A program made the translations under genes and the position numbers. Positions 1 to 11,165 of a DNA stretch of 64,000 nucleotides are shown here, in pieces. The stretch lies in the NCBI GenBank assembly GCA_019055375.1, contig JAHQIW010005189.1, positions 23,184-87,183 on the forward strand, read 5' to 3'. This DNA is from Parelaphostrongylus tenuis. Its lineage: Eukaryota; Nematoda; Chromadorea; Rhabditida; Metastrongylidae. Within the stretch, counting starts at the first letter, position 1; every line of letters starts with the position of its first letter. Below the pieces are notes generated by a model. The model had not been told where the DNA came from, ran no database searches, and worked only from the letters and a program-made list of their open reading frames with translations.

Positions 1-159
1 TAAGCATTTTATTTACTTCTTGTTGACAAAGTTGGGATTTACTACTCTAGTGCCAAGACTTATGAGAGACTTATTTGAAGCCAAAGTCGATAATTAAAGA
101 AAAATCAACTTGCAAAGACTGCGGGTTTGGAGGCTCCCGATATTTCTCGGTTCAATAAT

Positions 160-620
160 GACAGTCCACCCAGTGATGTAGAGTGATGTACAAAACGTTT
201 GCATCAGAGAGGGACTCGGACCTACATGTCGTTTTATGCGGAATCGCGTACTCTAACTCGCTGCACTACTTACGCCATTTTGCCGTCTCTCTTGTTACGC
301 TACAACGCATATATCTGTCAGCAACCAACCGTCAACGGTTTGTTCCAGATAGTCGGTATCGACATTAAACCCAGTCACGCTGACAAATTTTGGATGCTGG
401 ATAATCATTAGATGCGTTGTAGTGTAGAAAAAGTGATGGAAAAACTGGCGTCACTAGTGCAACGGGTTAGAGCACGCGCTCCCGGACAGAGTGAGATGTG
501 GGTTCGATTACGTCTGAGTACGAAGTTTTACAAATCACTCTACATCACTGGGTATATCTATAACATCATAACACTGCTGAAAACGTTCAAATATAAAGAA
601 TTGCATTTGATCATCCAATG
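160..620. repeat. Palindromic tRNA-like repeat, family P, copy 1
   Basis: A tRNA-like block occurs on the plus strand at 448-522 (B-box-like GGGTTCGATTACG, A-box region GTGCAACGGGTTAGAGCAC). A degenerate inverted copy lies at 190-285. Both are followed outward by CATCACTCTACATCACTGGG or its inverse. The center holds another palindrome around CTGTCAGCAACCAACCGTCA. It is a fold-back element built from tRNA-derived sequence, not a working tRNA. Confidence 0.65.
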
Positions 621-1569
621 ACAATTTAACTTGTTCACTTCTATATTTATTCATTCAAACCTGTCTAACCTCTGTACTGTTGACATTGCGTCAAGCGATT
701 CAGGATGAGACCTGTGTTGCATAGGCGGGTGATCAGACAGAATAACCTGTTTCTGAACCTCTTCCTCACATGTGTGGAATCATTTTATGTTACTTACTTT
801 TACACTAACGTATAAAATGACTTTGCAATGCAGGCTAGTCTCGAGCTACTTATAGAGAATAAAAAGGAGATAAAAATGATTGGCTTGTCAGTTCAAGATT
901 AATTATAATGCAGAGGTTTACAGAAAGTTGGTCCATGAAAAACTATAAATTTTCGACATGGAAAATGATCGAAGTTTGTCAACCACCACCAACAATAGGA
1001 CTCTCTGAATGAAAAAACAGTCATTTGAGATCCTTCATTCGAGCGGATCTCCACCGAAGAAGATTCGATTTGAGCGAGAACAGTCGACTCGAATCATTTA
1101 CTCTAAACTCAACTAATGTGGAGCGTGAGCGAGCGACTCGCTATTCCTGGGATTACACCCGTTATATCAAACTTTGAACATATTAAGACATATCGCAGAC
1201 ATCAGCACAGCCTAAGAGAACTTTTTCTTTATGTCACTCTTGCAGCAGTGTTATGAAGTAAGTCATAAATTCAAGAATGCTGATTGATATACAAAGCCTT
1301 CGATCACAAGAGGAGTTCAGCGTTGAAGCTAAAGTGAAGGCGCGAGTTTTCACAATACCACTGATAACTCCTACTGACCGCTCCACAATTCTTCACGCCA
1401 GCAAACATTAATCGGTCTGCCACACTGGCGTTAATCCACCTATGTCTTTCCACTTTGCCCCATGATTTCGCAAGTTTTACTGCATGTAAAGTTTACCGTT
1501 TCAAATTCTGTAATTTCCTTAATCGTTGACATGCTTACACGGGGTTTTCACATGGCTAACCCGGATTTT
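621..1569. other. No feature recognised
   Basis: AT-rich sequence with no open frame, splice-bounded exon or clear repeat arm that I can support. Confidence 0.5.
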
Positions 1570-1945
1570 ATGCGCTTCGTGAAAAGAAAAAGCGCGACCA
1601 CAAAGTGCATAGAGGAAAAGTAATCACGAAGTAAGAGATGGAAGCCAAAGAGAGCGCTGCAATGAAGACATCATTCGCACGTTGTTTTCTGCCTTTTCGC
1701 AATTTCTCGAGAGAGAAAGCAGCGCGGAGAAAAAAGGGCGACCAGAAAGGGCACAAACGAAGAGCAAGCCGGCACAAAGACAGAAAAGCGAAAAAAGCCC
1801 CAATGAGGAGCATAAGCGCATAAAGGGAGAGCAAGCGATCAGAAAGAGCGAGAAGCAAAAGGAAGCGCTAGTGGAAGCACGTTCGCCGCGTTATTTCTTC
1901 CTTATCGCGCCTCCTCGAGAGAGAAGGAGTGCGGGGTAGTATTGT
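1570..1945. other. Purine-rich strand-asymmetric block
   Basis: The plus strand is dominated by GAAAG, AAGCGC and AGAGAA text, giving overlapping Lys/Arg/Glu-rich open frames (for example 1682-1939) and Leu/Phe-rich frames on the other strand. Such frames arise from base composition alone. No splice or domain evidence for a gene; GC-richer than its neighbours. Confidence 0.5.
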
Positions 1946-2084
1946 GAATTTGTTATCAGAATTTGTTATCAGATTGTATTGTTTTGAGCGAGGTCTCAAA
2001 GCTATCGAAAAGGAAGGTACAAAAATAACACTAATATGAAAGATTGCGTGTGTCCAGAAATTGGAGGGGCTCTGCGATACAAAC

Positions 2085-2310
2085 GTGACCGCTGTTTTGA
2101 TCTCGCGTCAATGTTCACCAAACTTTGCATCGTTATGGGGTCGATAAAGTGGTACCAGACTTGACGGGAGGATAGTAACACTGATTAGTTACGTAATTAA
2201 ACCACCGTGAGTGATTGTAAAGGTCAAATATGCTTTCAAATACTTCAGACGATGCTCAATGAAGTGAAATACATGGCTCATCACTCGTGGGTTCATCGAC
2301 ATGGGATGAT
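2085..2310 (+). repeat. SINE-like repeat, family S2, partial copy
   Basis: It contains GTGGTACCAGACTTGACGGG, GGATAGTAACACTGATTAG, CCACCGTGAGTGATTGTAAA and GAAGTGAAATACATGGCTCA, which follow in the same order as the body of the copies at 2343 and 36035. The tRNA-like head is not recognisable here. Confidence 0.55.
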
Positions 2311-2342
2311 TCACACTTTTCTTCACCACTATTATTCTTCAA

Positions 2343-2615
2343 AAGCTCATGTGGCGCAGTGGTTAGAGGTGCTTCACTCCGACACAAGGTCCATGGTCCG
2401 ATCATGGCCATCGGGCCTACCATCCCAATCAAGTCGATGAATCCATACCAAACTTGCCTGGAAGGATAGCATCACTGATGCGATAATCGTAGTTAATATC
2501 AAGGCCAGATATGTATTCAGTTATCTTAAACGAAACTAAATATTGAAAACGAAAGTATGGTGCATCGCCTATGGATTAATCAACGGCGAGAGCTATACCT
2601 TTGTTCTTTGTAGTT
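2343..2615 (+). repeat. SINE family S2, with tRNA-like head
   Basis: The head GTGGCGCAGTGGTTAGAGGT resembles a tRNA A box and is followed 35 bp on by GGTCCGATCATGGCC, a worn B box. The body has CCATACCAAACTTGCCTGGA, CAAGGCCAGATATGTATTCA and GGTGCATCGCCTATGGATTA, and the 3' end AGAGCTATACCTTTGTTC. Body and 3' end match 36320-36035 in inverse. Confidence 0.6.
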
Positions 2616-2619
2616 GCTG

Positions 2620-3814
2620 TTCATTATTTAAATTCAATAGAAAAGATTCACTCAGTTCGTCTGAAACTCAAATCTCATTACTACGCTTCAAATTTGATTG
2701 TTACTACGCTTCAGTTTTGATTTCTGAACCAAGAAGTGCTTCGTCCTGAAGCTATATTCTATGACTTATTTACTTTCTGACCTCCAGAGCTTCATGCAAG
2801 CGCAACACATACGCTTGTTTTTGATTAATAATTAATAGAAATGTTTGGGTTCCCAGATATTTTCCAGTAAATAAATTCTATTAGTAAAGACTTCCTTATA
2901 GATCTTAGATACGCTTCTTTACAGAAACAGGCCCAAATCGTGTATAAATTTCCAAACAACTTGATAGCCAACACCGCTCATACCGTATATGAGTTGTAGC
3001 GACTTTATAATATGTAAGATGTTTAGAGGAAAAGATGCTTAATATTTCACTTCTTCCAGCGGCCAAAGCCCATAAAGCTCTAATTATGGTTGCTACTGAG
3101 TAGAAACCACAAATGAACATTTCTATGAGCTTTTTGCTTGTTTAGGTTTCTTCATATATCAGCTGAGATCTTTATGTATGATTGGAGAGATGCGACATGT
3201 TGGTCAAGCAGTGCTTTCTTTGCGCTGAATGGAATCATGATGAGTGCTCATAGAGGTGCAGAACTTCTGAACGTGGATACCTATGGTATGTGAATTCTTT
3301 GTTAAACTTTATTTATTCTTTTTGCGCTATATCGATAAGGTTCACCGGCGGAACAAAATGCCGAAAATGCAACTTGACATTAGAAAACCCTCGCTTGTTG
3401 TATTGCTAAACCAATTATACTTATGCATGCAACGAAGAGTAGATCTGTTCTCTTTATTAGTGATCCTTTCATATTCTTACGGCATACTTTTCAACTCACT
3501 TTGAATTTGATTGTTTCAATAGTGGTAAAATCTTAAGTAACAGACAAAGTTAGAGTGGTTTAACTTTCTGATTGAACAGAAGGTTTGTATATAATGAAGT
3601 TTGAAGGGGAATAAAAAGGAAAGAAAGATATTGGATAATCATTTACCCCCACCATACCATAAAGGAAAAGAATTATATCTAGATTCATTATTAGCAGAGG
3701 AACGACGGTCTGTGAAACAGCGAACAAATACGAATAGTATTTTTCAACGTTTTCCACCTGATATGAAAAAAAAAGATTCCAAAGCACACAGAATTTTTTT
3801 TGTTTGACCGCCTT
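2620..3814. other. No feature recognised
   Basis: Only short open frames in AT-rich sequence. A minus-strand frame at 3560-3877 is Ile/Phe/Tyr-rich and looks compositional. Confidence 0.45.
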
Positions 3815-4310
3815 TAGCGGTGATATTAGCGGTGATATGATGTTACAATATACCCAGTGAAGTAGAATGATGTGCAAAGGCTTTTACGTCAATTAAGACC
3901 CAAACCCACATCTCACCCTATCCGGGGCGTGTGCTCAACCGTTGCACTATCAACGCCCGTTTTGACACCACTCTTTCTACGGTACAACGCATCTATCTGT
4001 TAGCAGCCAAACGTCAATATCTGGCTAGTGGGTAGTCGACATGCACATTAAATCCGCTTATGCTAACAGGTATTGGATATTGATGATCGAACAGCACTCT
4101 TTTCGACTGACCGCCTCTAGCGTTGGTATGATGTGACAATGTACCCAAAGATGTAGAGTGGTGTGCAAATACTCTTGCGTGACGTGGCACTCGATGCGTC
4201 GTGGTATAGACAGACTCGTGTCAAAACGGGTGTCGATAGTGCAAAGGTTGGGTACGCGCTCCCAGTTGAGGTGAAATGAGTGTTCGAGTCCCAACTGACG
4301 CAAAATTCTA
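3815..4310. repeat. Palindromic tRNA-like repeat, family P, copy 2
   Basis: The inverted block at 3870-3965 (ACCCACATCTCACCCTATCC, GCACTATCAACGCCCG) is mirrored by the plus-strand block at 4225-4305 (GTGTCGATAGTGCAAAGG, GTTCGAGTCCCAACTGACGC). The middle contains CTGTTAGCAGCCAAACGTCA and its partner. The ends carry GGTATGATGTTACAATATACCC-type text. Confidence 0.65.
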
Positions 4311-4371
4311 AAGCAGTTCTGTTTTCTCTATTTACTAACAGAACAAAAGTGCATAACCGAATAAAGCTCAC

Positions 4372-4496
4372 GTCAATGGACATCACTTTCAGACAGGCGT
4401 GGCACAGATTTCTGTGCTCGTGGTTCTTTAGTTTCGGCCTTTCGAAATGTTCTAAAAAACCATCAACCTTCTCAGGATACTTTCTTATCTTGTTCA
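4372..4496 (-). CDS. Possible single exon, saposin-like C-x2-C motif
   Basis: A 125-nt segment follows CGCTCTACCTTCAG (4497) and ends at ATTGAC|GTGAGC (4371). It encodes 41 codons, NKIRKYPEKVDGFLEHFERP and then HEHRNLCHACLKVMSID. The C-H-A-C-L-K-V-M end resembles the start of saposin-B domains (C-x2-C-x2-V), but the rest of such a domain was not found nearby. It may be part of a minus-strand gene extending left of the window, or chance. Confidence 0.25.
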
Positions 4497-4499
4497 CTG

Positions 4500-6009
4500 A
4501 AGGTAGAGCGATATTCAATTAAGCTGCAAGAATGTCTAAAACCTTACGGAGAATTTCACGTCAGAATCATACGTGCGTTTTCAAGGTGTCAGCCTCCTCA
4601 TCAGTGGCCCGGGCATACGTAAGAAGCTTGAGAGAAAGGTAATTATGCCCAAGCAGTCACATAGAAGTAGTGCTTAAATTCGTCTTATTCTTTGTAAGTC
4701 GTGAAGGTGGATAACGAATTATTCAGGCACGAATAGCAATAGATATATTTCACACGTTATTACATAGCATGACAACCAAACATGGTAGGCAATAGAATGT
4801 GGCCAGTGATCAGGATAGGTCGAAAATTTATTTCAATCTAGTGAACTTCCCGCCCATATTGAAAAAGGCGGGAACAATTAAGTCATTTCAACCATGCGAC
4901 ACACCCTTAGCACCATCGTGCCGCTAAGTATTTCAACTATTCAACCAAGTTACCCTAGTTTTGACTCCATTGTTCGAGTATTATTTTAGTTGTAGTATTG
5001 AGATTTGTACGATCTTCAATGACTTTGTGTCCTGTCTCTCTACTGGTATAAGAGCTACACGGTGAATGTGGTACTGTGGCCCAGATTAGTTCTCCAAAAT
5101 GTGGAAAGTCGACTTTGCTCAGTGAGTTGGTGCCTCAATGTATAAGGTGTAAATCTCAATATCACTTTGTGGTCGCCTATCTCATTTTGATGGCGGGCGC
5201 TAGTTTTATGGCTGTATCCAAGTGTCTGCGCAAGTTAAAAGAACATTCTCCATCACTCTATAACTTTTTGGCAACAAGTCGGTTTCAATTAGAAAAGAAA
5301 AGTGACCAAAATGTTCATGCAACAGAAATCATGGAATAACTGAACTTTTAATAAAAAGATATTGCACTTTTCCATCAGTATGAAAGAGAACATACTTTCA
5401 CTAATGTTGAGGAAAGGGGACTGAAAAGCAGTGGTAGCCATATATCATGCATATTATTGAGTAACTTAGTCGGGTGCATATTGTTGAGTAACCTAAAAAA
5501 CGAACACCTGATTGAAAATGATTGCAGCTCACTAAAACAGAGTAGGAAATTTTAACGAATGTTATGAACAGTCGTAACCCATAGTTGTGCGCTTTGGTTC
5601 GAGTGACGTGGAACGTAGACATTGGAGTCTAATGGTAAATAATCGTTGACGCGATCTCAGTACTGCACTGCTTATCCGTTCAAGCTCTTGTGGGAATTTC
5701 GGGAATTTGTCTTAGGTAAAAAATGAAGACTTCATAAACAAGTCATAAGGCAACTCTCAAAATACTTACAGCTTTTTGTCCTTCTCCACTGAGTCGTTCA
5801 GGTGGAGACCACCGGTCTGAGAGCACATGGACGGCTAATGCACCCCTGCACATCAAAACAGAACTCTTAAATACTGTGTCATCTTACGTGTGATTGCAAA
5901 GCCTTCTCTCTGCAGTTCATGCTCAGACTGGTGGTGTTTATTCATAACTCTTCCAAAATCTTATGTCCTGTTGTTTTACATTTTTACACGAGGATGGCGA
6001 CTTCTACTT
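4500..6009. other. No gene supported; one unassigned open frame
   Basis: An 87-codon plus frame at 5076-5339 starts MAQISSPKCGKSTLLSELV and has one possible membrane segment (FVVAYLILMAGASFMAVS). It has no splice partner or known motif, so it is recorded here but not called. Confidence 0.35.
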
Positions 6010-6330
6010 TGAAGTCGTCTCCGTTAAGAATCTGTGTCGTGTACGAACCCAACGGGGTACTTCGTCTATCATCATCGGCGGCCGCTAAGTACGCATAGAC
6101 CGGACAGAGCTAGACCAAGTACCCCGCTAGGGTCGCATAGGACACGGATGGATAACGGCGATGATGTTGAAGTAGAGCTCACCATCCTCGTACAGGAACA
6201 CAGAACAACAGCACGTAAGATTTTGGAAACGATTTGTATAACTACCACAATTTAAGCATGAATCGCAAGGATGAATGTCTCGTGAATGTACGTGACGTAA
6301 TACAGTTTATAAGACTGTTATTTTGATGTA
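6010..6330 (+). pseudogene. GIY-YIG endonuclease relic, Penelope-like retroelement 3' end
   Basis: The plus strand encodes STPLGSHRTRMDNGDDVEVE, then LTILVQEHRTTARKILETI, and after a shift MNRKDECLVNVRD. This S-T-P-L-G-x-H-R ... R-K-I-L-E ... M-N-R-K-D-E-C-L order is the C-terminal part of the GIY-YIG endonuclease carried by Penelope-like elements in nematodes. The GIY-YIG core motif itself is degraded. No reverse transcriptase was found beside it, so it is a 5'-truncated dead copy. Confidence 0.7.
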
Positions 6331-7067
6331 GGAGATGCATTACCACTCCTTGTGATCTCTGTTTGGAGGTGTCTACTTGAACAACAAAGTGGAGAACGTG
6401 CTAAAAGCGGTAAGTATACTGAAGGTTGTTGAGTGCTTTAAACGATTAAAATTATGGTTTAGTAATTTTCTAATGAAGTGATGAACGTGTTTGGCTGATT
6501 GGGTTGAGGTCAACTTAATTTTTCCAGGCTGTGAAAAGACGAAACCGCCATATTGTCACCTGTTTGTTTTAATTGGATTATGCCGTCCAAGCTGCTCTCA
6601 TCTCTTTAGTCCATCTCAAATGTAACTGAAAAAAAAACCTGTTGCAGATGAGTCGCGTTTTACTGGACAGTGCAGCTCTGGGTAAATCAAGAGCCGTCTA
6701 AATAACTTGTGATGTTTATTTCGATATTTTCCGATCACTGTGAATCCGTGGCGCGCTTTAACAACATTGTCATTATGGTATGGATAGATGGAAAAACGCT
6801 TCATTGCCCTTGGAAAGCGCCCTAGAATGAGGAAAGCTTAAACATAACCATATAGGTAATGTAAACGGACTTTGGTGCAGGCTTCCCGCTTGAAGTTGAA
6901 TGCACTGCGAGATTAGTCGTTAGAAATTACTGGTGTAATTACTTTTATTTTCTTGTGCATGCACCAACTGTAATAGTTGTCAATTTTCTTTAGATGATAT
7001 TTAGCATTCTATTTTCTTGTTGTTCACCATTGTGCTCATATCCATACCCTACCTCAGCGATGTACTA

Positions 7068-7645
7068 GCGTGGAAAGAAAGTTCGGGCACTTTGATAAAC
7101 ACGAGATAACTCCCATGCATTTCATGGGAATATTACGGTCTCTTCTGTGGGATTTTCTTACTGAAGGCTTGGATGTCATTCGTCTTTATTTCCACTTTGT
7201 TACAAGCCTCCGCCATGTCCGACAATACATCGAAGTCCGTCTTTTATTGCGTCGTTATTGGAGAAAAGTACTTTCACAGCGAGCTACTTCGATGAAATCA
7301 ACAAAGTCGAAGGGGAAGGTACAACAATCAAATTTGGTGTTAAACGCTGGTTTCAACGCTTTAATGTCGGAGATCTTGACCTCGATAACAAGCTTCGTTT
7401 AGAGCGCCCAATAAAGTTGAACAACGAAGATTTAATAGCTACTTCGGATGACGAAGACATCAAGAGTTCTCTAATCCGAAGTTGAAAAAATGATACTTCG
7501 ACTAAATCTGAAACTTGGTCGGCTGATGGCAGAAAGTCGTAGAAGACGATGGCATTTATTTTGAATAATATTCATCATTCTTTTTGTCTAGAATTCATGC
7601 ATAAATTTCCAATTTCTCTTAAGTGCTCCAGAATTTTCTTTCAAA
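7068..7645 (+). mobile_element. Internally deleted mariner with both terminal inverted repeats
   Basis: The left end TGGAAAGAAAGTTCGGGCAC (7071) and the inverted right end AAGTGCTCCAGAATTTTCTT (7621) form TIRs, each flanked by TA. Inside, 7280-7430 encodes a transposase helix-turn-helix (KRWFQRFNVGDLDLDN and later RPIKLNNEDLIA). At 7490-7590 the C-terminal tail (WQKVVEDDGIYFE) follows directly. The whole catalytic core is missing, so this is a non-autonomous deletion derivative of about 580 bp. The same family is present at 34.45 kb. Confidence 0.8.
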
Positions 7646-7649
7646 TATA

Positions 7650-8735
7650 ACAGCACAATTCTGGTACATCGACAAAAACCTCTGGGAAGGATTTGACCGA
7701 ATTAATTGAACATTGGATGTGAATTGCTCTTCAGTAAGCATAAACAGTCAAAGCTAGCGTTTTCTCAATTATCTCATTCTTACAATACCGTATTTCGGTT
7801 GAATCACAATGCACACTTGATAAAATTAAACCAGATACTGTTGGCAATCGCACATATTAATTGGATATTTCAGATGAATGATGACGTTGACCTAATCGTG
7901 AACCGGCAATAAAAATTTAGTTTGGATATAGCGCTGTTCCAAAGGACGACAACTCTATAGTGATCTATAGTGATAAACACAATCTGTGCTCAAGGTACGG
8001 GGCTACCCATGTGGCACGCAGAGAGTTGGACGTATGATTGAGTGGGCCAGTCGAGAGAAACTTGACTGAAATAATAATTCAGCATCACAAATGGCAACAA
8101 GCTTGTTAATCCATTTGACAGAGATGCAAACATTCTCCCATAATTTGCAGATGGAAACCGATCTCTTTGCGATGAGACAATGATGTGATACAGTTTGACC
8201 TTAGAATCATGAATTGACGATAGAATTTATGACAGGCAAAGCCTGACGACTCGATACATCGACGGCACTGTCCTTACGACTAGTGTGGTTAACACAAGCC
8301 TCACGTTTCGCTCCTTCCAGCGCACTTGTTGCCCATGATGGTGCATTTCTTCTAGCATGGTGATGCGATCGTGAAACAGCACTGTTGACATTCTTAGACA
8401 TACAGGTGGCGCAAGCCATCCATTGCTGTCATTCTCAATCCTGTTAACTGCGTTTTTGCAGGATCAAGCATAGTCTTCTTCTTTTCTCGAGAAGCCTGTC
8501 AGTGGTGAAGGATATGTCGCCTAATCAATGATAATGCAGAAGCAGTTCTTGAAATTGAAGCAAATTTGACACAGCTTTGAGTCCTTGGACAAGTAGTTGA
8601 GCGGCGATTCTCTCTTCTCGTAACATTATTAAGCTGAATCATGTCATCAATCAAATGTCTAGATAACAAGCTTATTCCAAATTGTACTTTCTAGAGGAAT
8701 TCATGCAATTACAGGGGTGCTCGGTTTCTTAATAT
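7650..8735. other. No feature recognised
   Basis: Mixed sequence between the 7-kb mariner and the CT repeat. No motif or repeat partner within this window was seen. Confidence 0.4.
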
Positions 8736-8739
8736 GCCG

Positions 8740-8756
8740 ATCTCTCTCTCTATCTA

Positions 8757-8806
<50 letters not shown>

Positions 8807-8846
8807 TCCTCCCTCCCCCTCTCTCTCTCTCCCTCTCTCTCTCTAT
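8740..8846. repeat. CT microsatellite
   Basis: About 107 bp of CT repeats with CCCT and TATC interruptions. The 82-codon open frame across it is only Ser-Leu repeats and is not a gene. Confidence 0.95.
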
Positions 8847-9052
8847 AAGATATAGCTTCACCTTGGCGAAAGAACTCAGTAGAAACCCGTTGTTAAGTTG
8901 TCCACGAATAGCTAGTAGCGGTCTCATTTCTTTGCAACAGAATCAGTTCGCATTGTGTGCAATGAGGCTGCTAATACTTTAGGTTCGATAAAATAGTCCA
9001 ATCAATATTCATTTGATCTAATTGAATCCTTAGTAGATAGAATGGCGATATT

Positions 9053-9075
9053 GGGGGGGGGGGGGGGGGGGGGGG
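9053..9075. repeat. G homopolymer tract
   Basis: 23 consecutive G, followed by AGAGGGGG and the S1 SINE head. Length is likely approximate because such tracts are hard to sequence. Confidence 0.95.
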
Positions 9076-9082
9076 AGAGGGG

Positions 9083-9310
9083 GCGTGGTGGCCAAGTGGT
9101 TGTGATGCTCGCGGCGACGGCCGAGCTCCACCTCCCAAACGCTTCCAGAGTCAACAACGACGCCCTGTGAAAAGCCACACCTAGTCTCTCCTCGAGATTG
9201 CAAGGAGACTCGCTCAACCAACATTCTGCGACGGTTAAGAAGAAGACGAAGAAAGGAATTGAATGCTATAAGTACTGGGATCCGCGCAGTGAAAAAGAAA
9301 CGTTATGAAG
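9083..9310 (+). repeat. SINE family S1 with tRNA Ser/Leu-like head
   Basis: It begins GCGTGGTGGCCAAGTGGTTG, matching the A box and D arm of Ser/Leu-type tRNAs (TGGCCGAGTGGTT). No clear B box remains. Body blocks CTCGAGATTGCAAGGAGACT and AGTACTGGGATCCGCGCAG recur inverted at 63229-63449. It starts just after a G tract at 9053-9075. Confidence 0.65.
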
Positions 9311-9599
9311 ACGGATCAAAAAAATGCCCAAAGTGTGCAAATAATGATGATATTTTGATTGCGCAATCTTTATGTAGCCCATGGGGAATCTTTATGCACT
9401 GAGTGGGACGCTGTGACCGTTCAGAGACTCAGTAACTGTTTTTGCCTCAACTAAGTCAAAGGCTAAATTTGACTTGATAAAAATGAGACAACCGTCATCG
9501 TATAAATGTGGTCTGTTCTGCTGAATGCCATTTGAAACCCTGCCTGTCCGTATAGTGTCTTTCAATTAGCATTATATTAATTCCGTCAGGATGAATCGA

Positions 9600-9993
9600 T
9601 AGGTTGGAAAAAAATTCCGAGAAGATGTTTGTAAAACATTTATTTATGCACCTATTACACCCGCACAAAGACAAAACTGATAGTCAAAGTACTCCCGTTC
9701 AACTTCAAGCACTTTCTGTCACTTCTCAAGGTCGATTCCGTGAGAATAAAATTCCGATTTGCCCCAAGCCAGATTGATGCGTTCACTTGCCTCCTTGCAT
9801 TTGTACTCAACAGCCATTTGCGCTTCATCAACAACCTAATTTGCTCGCTTGTTCACCCCATCATGAAATAAGTAGATAAATTATATACCAATCAACGCAG
9901 GAGAAGATGGGCTTTCAAGTGAACCCAAAAACACAGAAAATGGCCGACACCCAAAAAAGTAACAAGCATTTTCTCACTTTTTTCCCAACCTAT
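9600..9993 (-). mobile_element. Short mariner-type element (MITE) with TAGGTTGG ends
   Basis: The ends are TAGGTTGGAAAAAAATTC on the left and CTTTTTTCCCAACCTATT on the right, inverted and including TA. The interior minus strand keeps the transposase C-terminus (FYSHGIDLEK, stop, QKVLEVEREYFD), while the catalytic core is gone. At about 390 bp it is a deletion derivative of a mariner distinct from the 7-kb family. Confidence 0.7.
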
Positions 9994-11069
9994 TGAATGA
10001 AAAGACTATCGCACTGGACAGCAGATCCAGCAAGGCACAATCGAGCACTGTGCTGCTGGGAGGTTCCTCAGTTGTTCTCCTCTTTAAGCGAAGTTCTATT
10101 CAATTCAGCACCAGAGAGAAATAGCATACTGGATTTTGTACGGAAAGACCAGTGGAATAATAAGTTAATTCTATCCATTGTATTTGACGACAGGAGGACT
10201 TGACTTTTAGAAAGATCTGAATCGAAATCCTAAATTAATATTCCATTCCATTTTATAAGCTGCAACTTTCTCGATGGGTATTAAAGCGCAAATGCTATCG
10301 AACTCAATTGTTCACTATTCAAGCGGTTATCTAGCGATAATGCGCAAAACGGCTGACAGAAACTCCAAAGCGGAGGGGAGGACCGTCAGCCGGTTGCCGA
10401 AATTCAGTGGATTCGAGAAGGATTTGCTTATTGGTACGCAATGTCATTGCATTAGCAACTCTAAAGAGAGCAAGGCTCTTGCATACAATCAAAGTTCGTA
10501 CAAGCCAATCTTATCTATGTACAGACATGTAGAAAGCTCCTTTTAATTCATTGTTACAACAGTGCATAATTATTGACAGCCAATAAATCGCAAAAGACAA
10601 AACCTTAATATAAGCTATCGCTACACTTTGTGAAAAGAGATAATATTAATTGAAATCAGCGAATCAAAAACAGAAAACACAGAAAATTTATAGCAAGGAC
10701 AAAAAAAGAGCAAATAAAGTTTTTTAGTGTTATTCAGAGGCAGAAGGCTTCCTTCAAAGGTACCTCACCTGTGATGTTTCCTCAGCGGTCGTTACGAGGA
10801 TAGAAGGTTAATATAGAGGTAGAGGACGGTGATTATAGAGTTAAACAGAAAAAGGACTCTGCTGAACATAGATTGTAAAGACGTGATGGAGGGAATTTTT
10901 GAACCGCAAAATTTCTTTCAGTCTAAAAATCGGATGAGTTCTGAGGTTCCAAAAATGAACCCCATTAAGGAGTTTTGAGTGGTCATCCGTCAATTAGCTT
11001 ATAACTTCATTCTGAGTTTTGTACTGGGAGAAACTTATGCCTAACCTATGTAAAGTCTGCGATGTTCTA
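9994..11069. other. No gene supported
   Basis: It contains two open frames without motifs, 9997-10203 and 10274-10546 (plus strand). The second ends cleanly and has mixed amino-acid use, but no family or splice evidence. Confidence 0.4.
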
Positions 11070-11165
11070 CATCCGAGGCTGTCAAAGCCGAAACACGTGT
11101 ACTGGCCTCTATAAGTTGCTCATAAAAGGCCATATGACAGTTGGCTTAAAAATAATTATCGATAT
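11070..11165. mobile_element. Single right arm of MITE family M1
   Basis: Read inverted, the segment has CATATGGCCTTTTATGAG, AACTTATAGAGGCCAGTACACG and TGTTTCGGCTTTGACAG, matching the outer arms of the copies at 13.1 and 15.9 kb. The opposite arm was not found. The flank at 11165-11215 is repeated near 38405-38450. Confidence 0.55.

Noticed and set aside
1682..1939. Lys/Arg/Glu-rich open frame of 85 codons
   Set aside because: The frame follows from a purine-rich block; overlapping frames are open too, and there are no splice sites or motifs.
8734..8982. Ser/Leu repeat protein frame
   Set aside because: It is a direct translation of the CT microsatellite.
9002..9224. Two overlapping minus frames with Pro-rich ends
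   Set aside because: They read through the G tract and the S1 SINE; the proline run is the translated C homopolymer.
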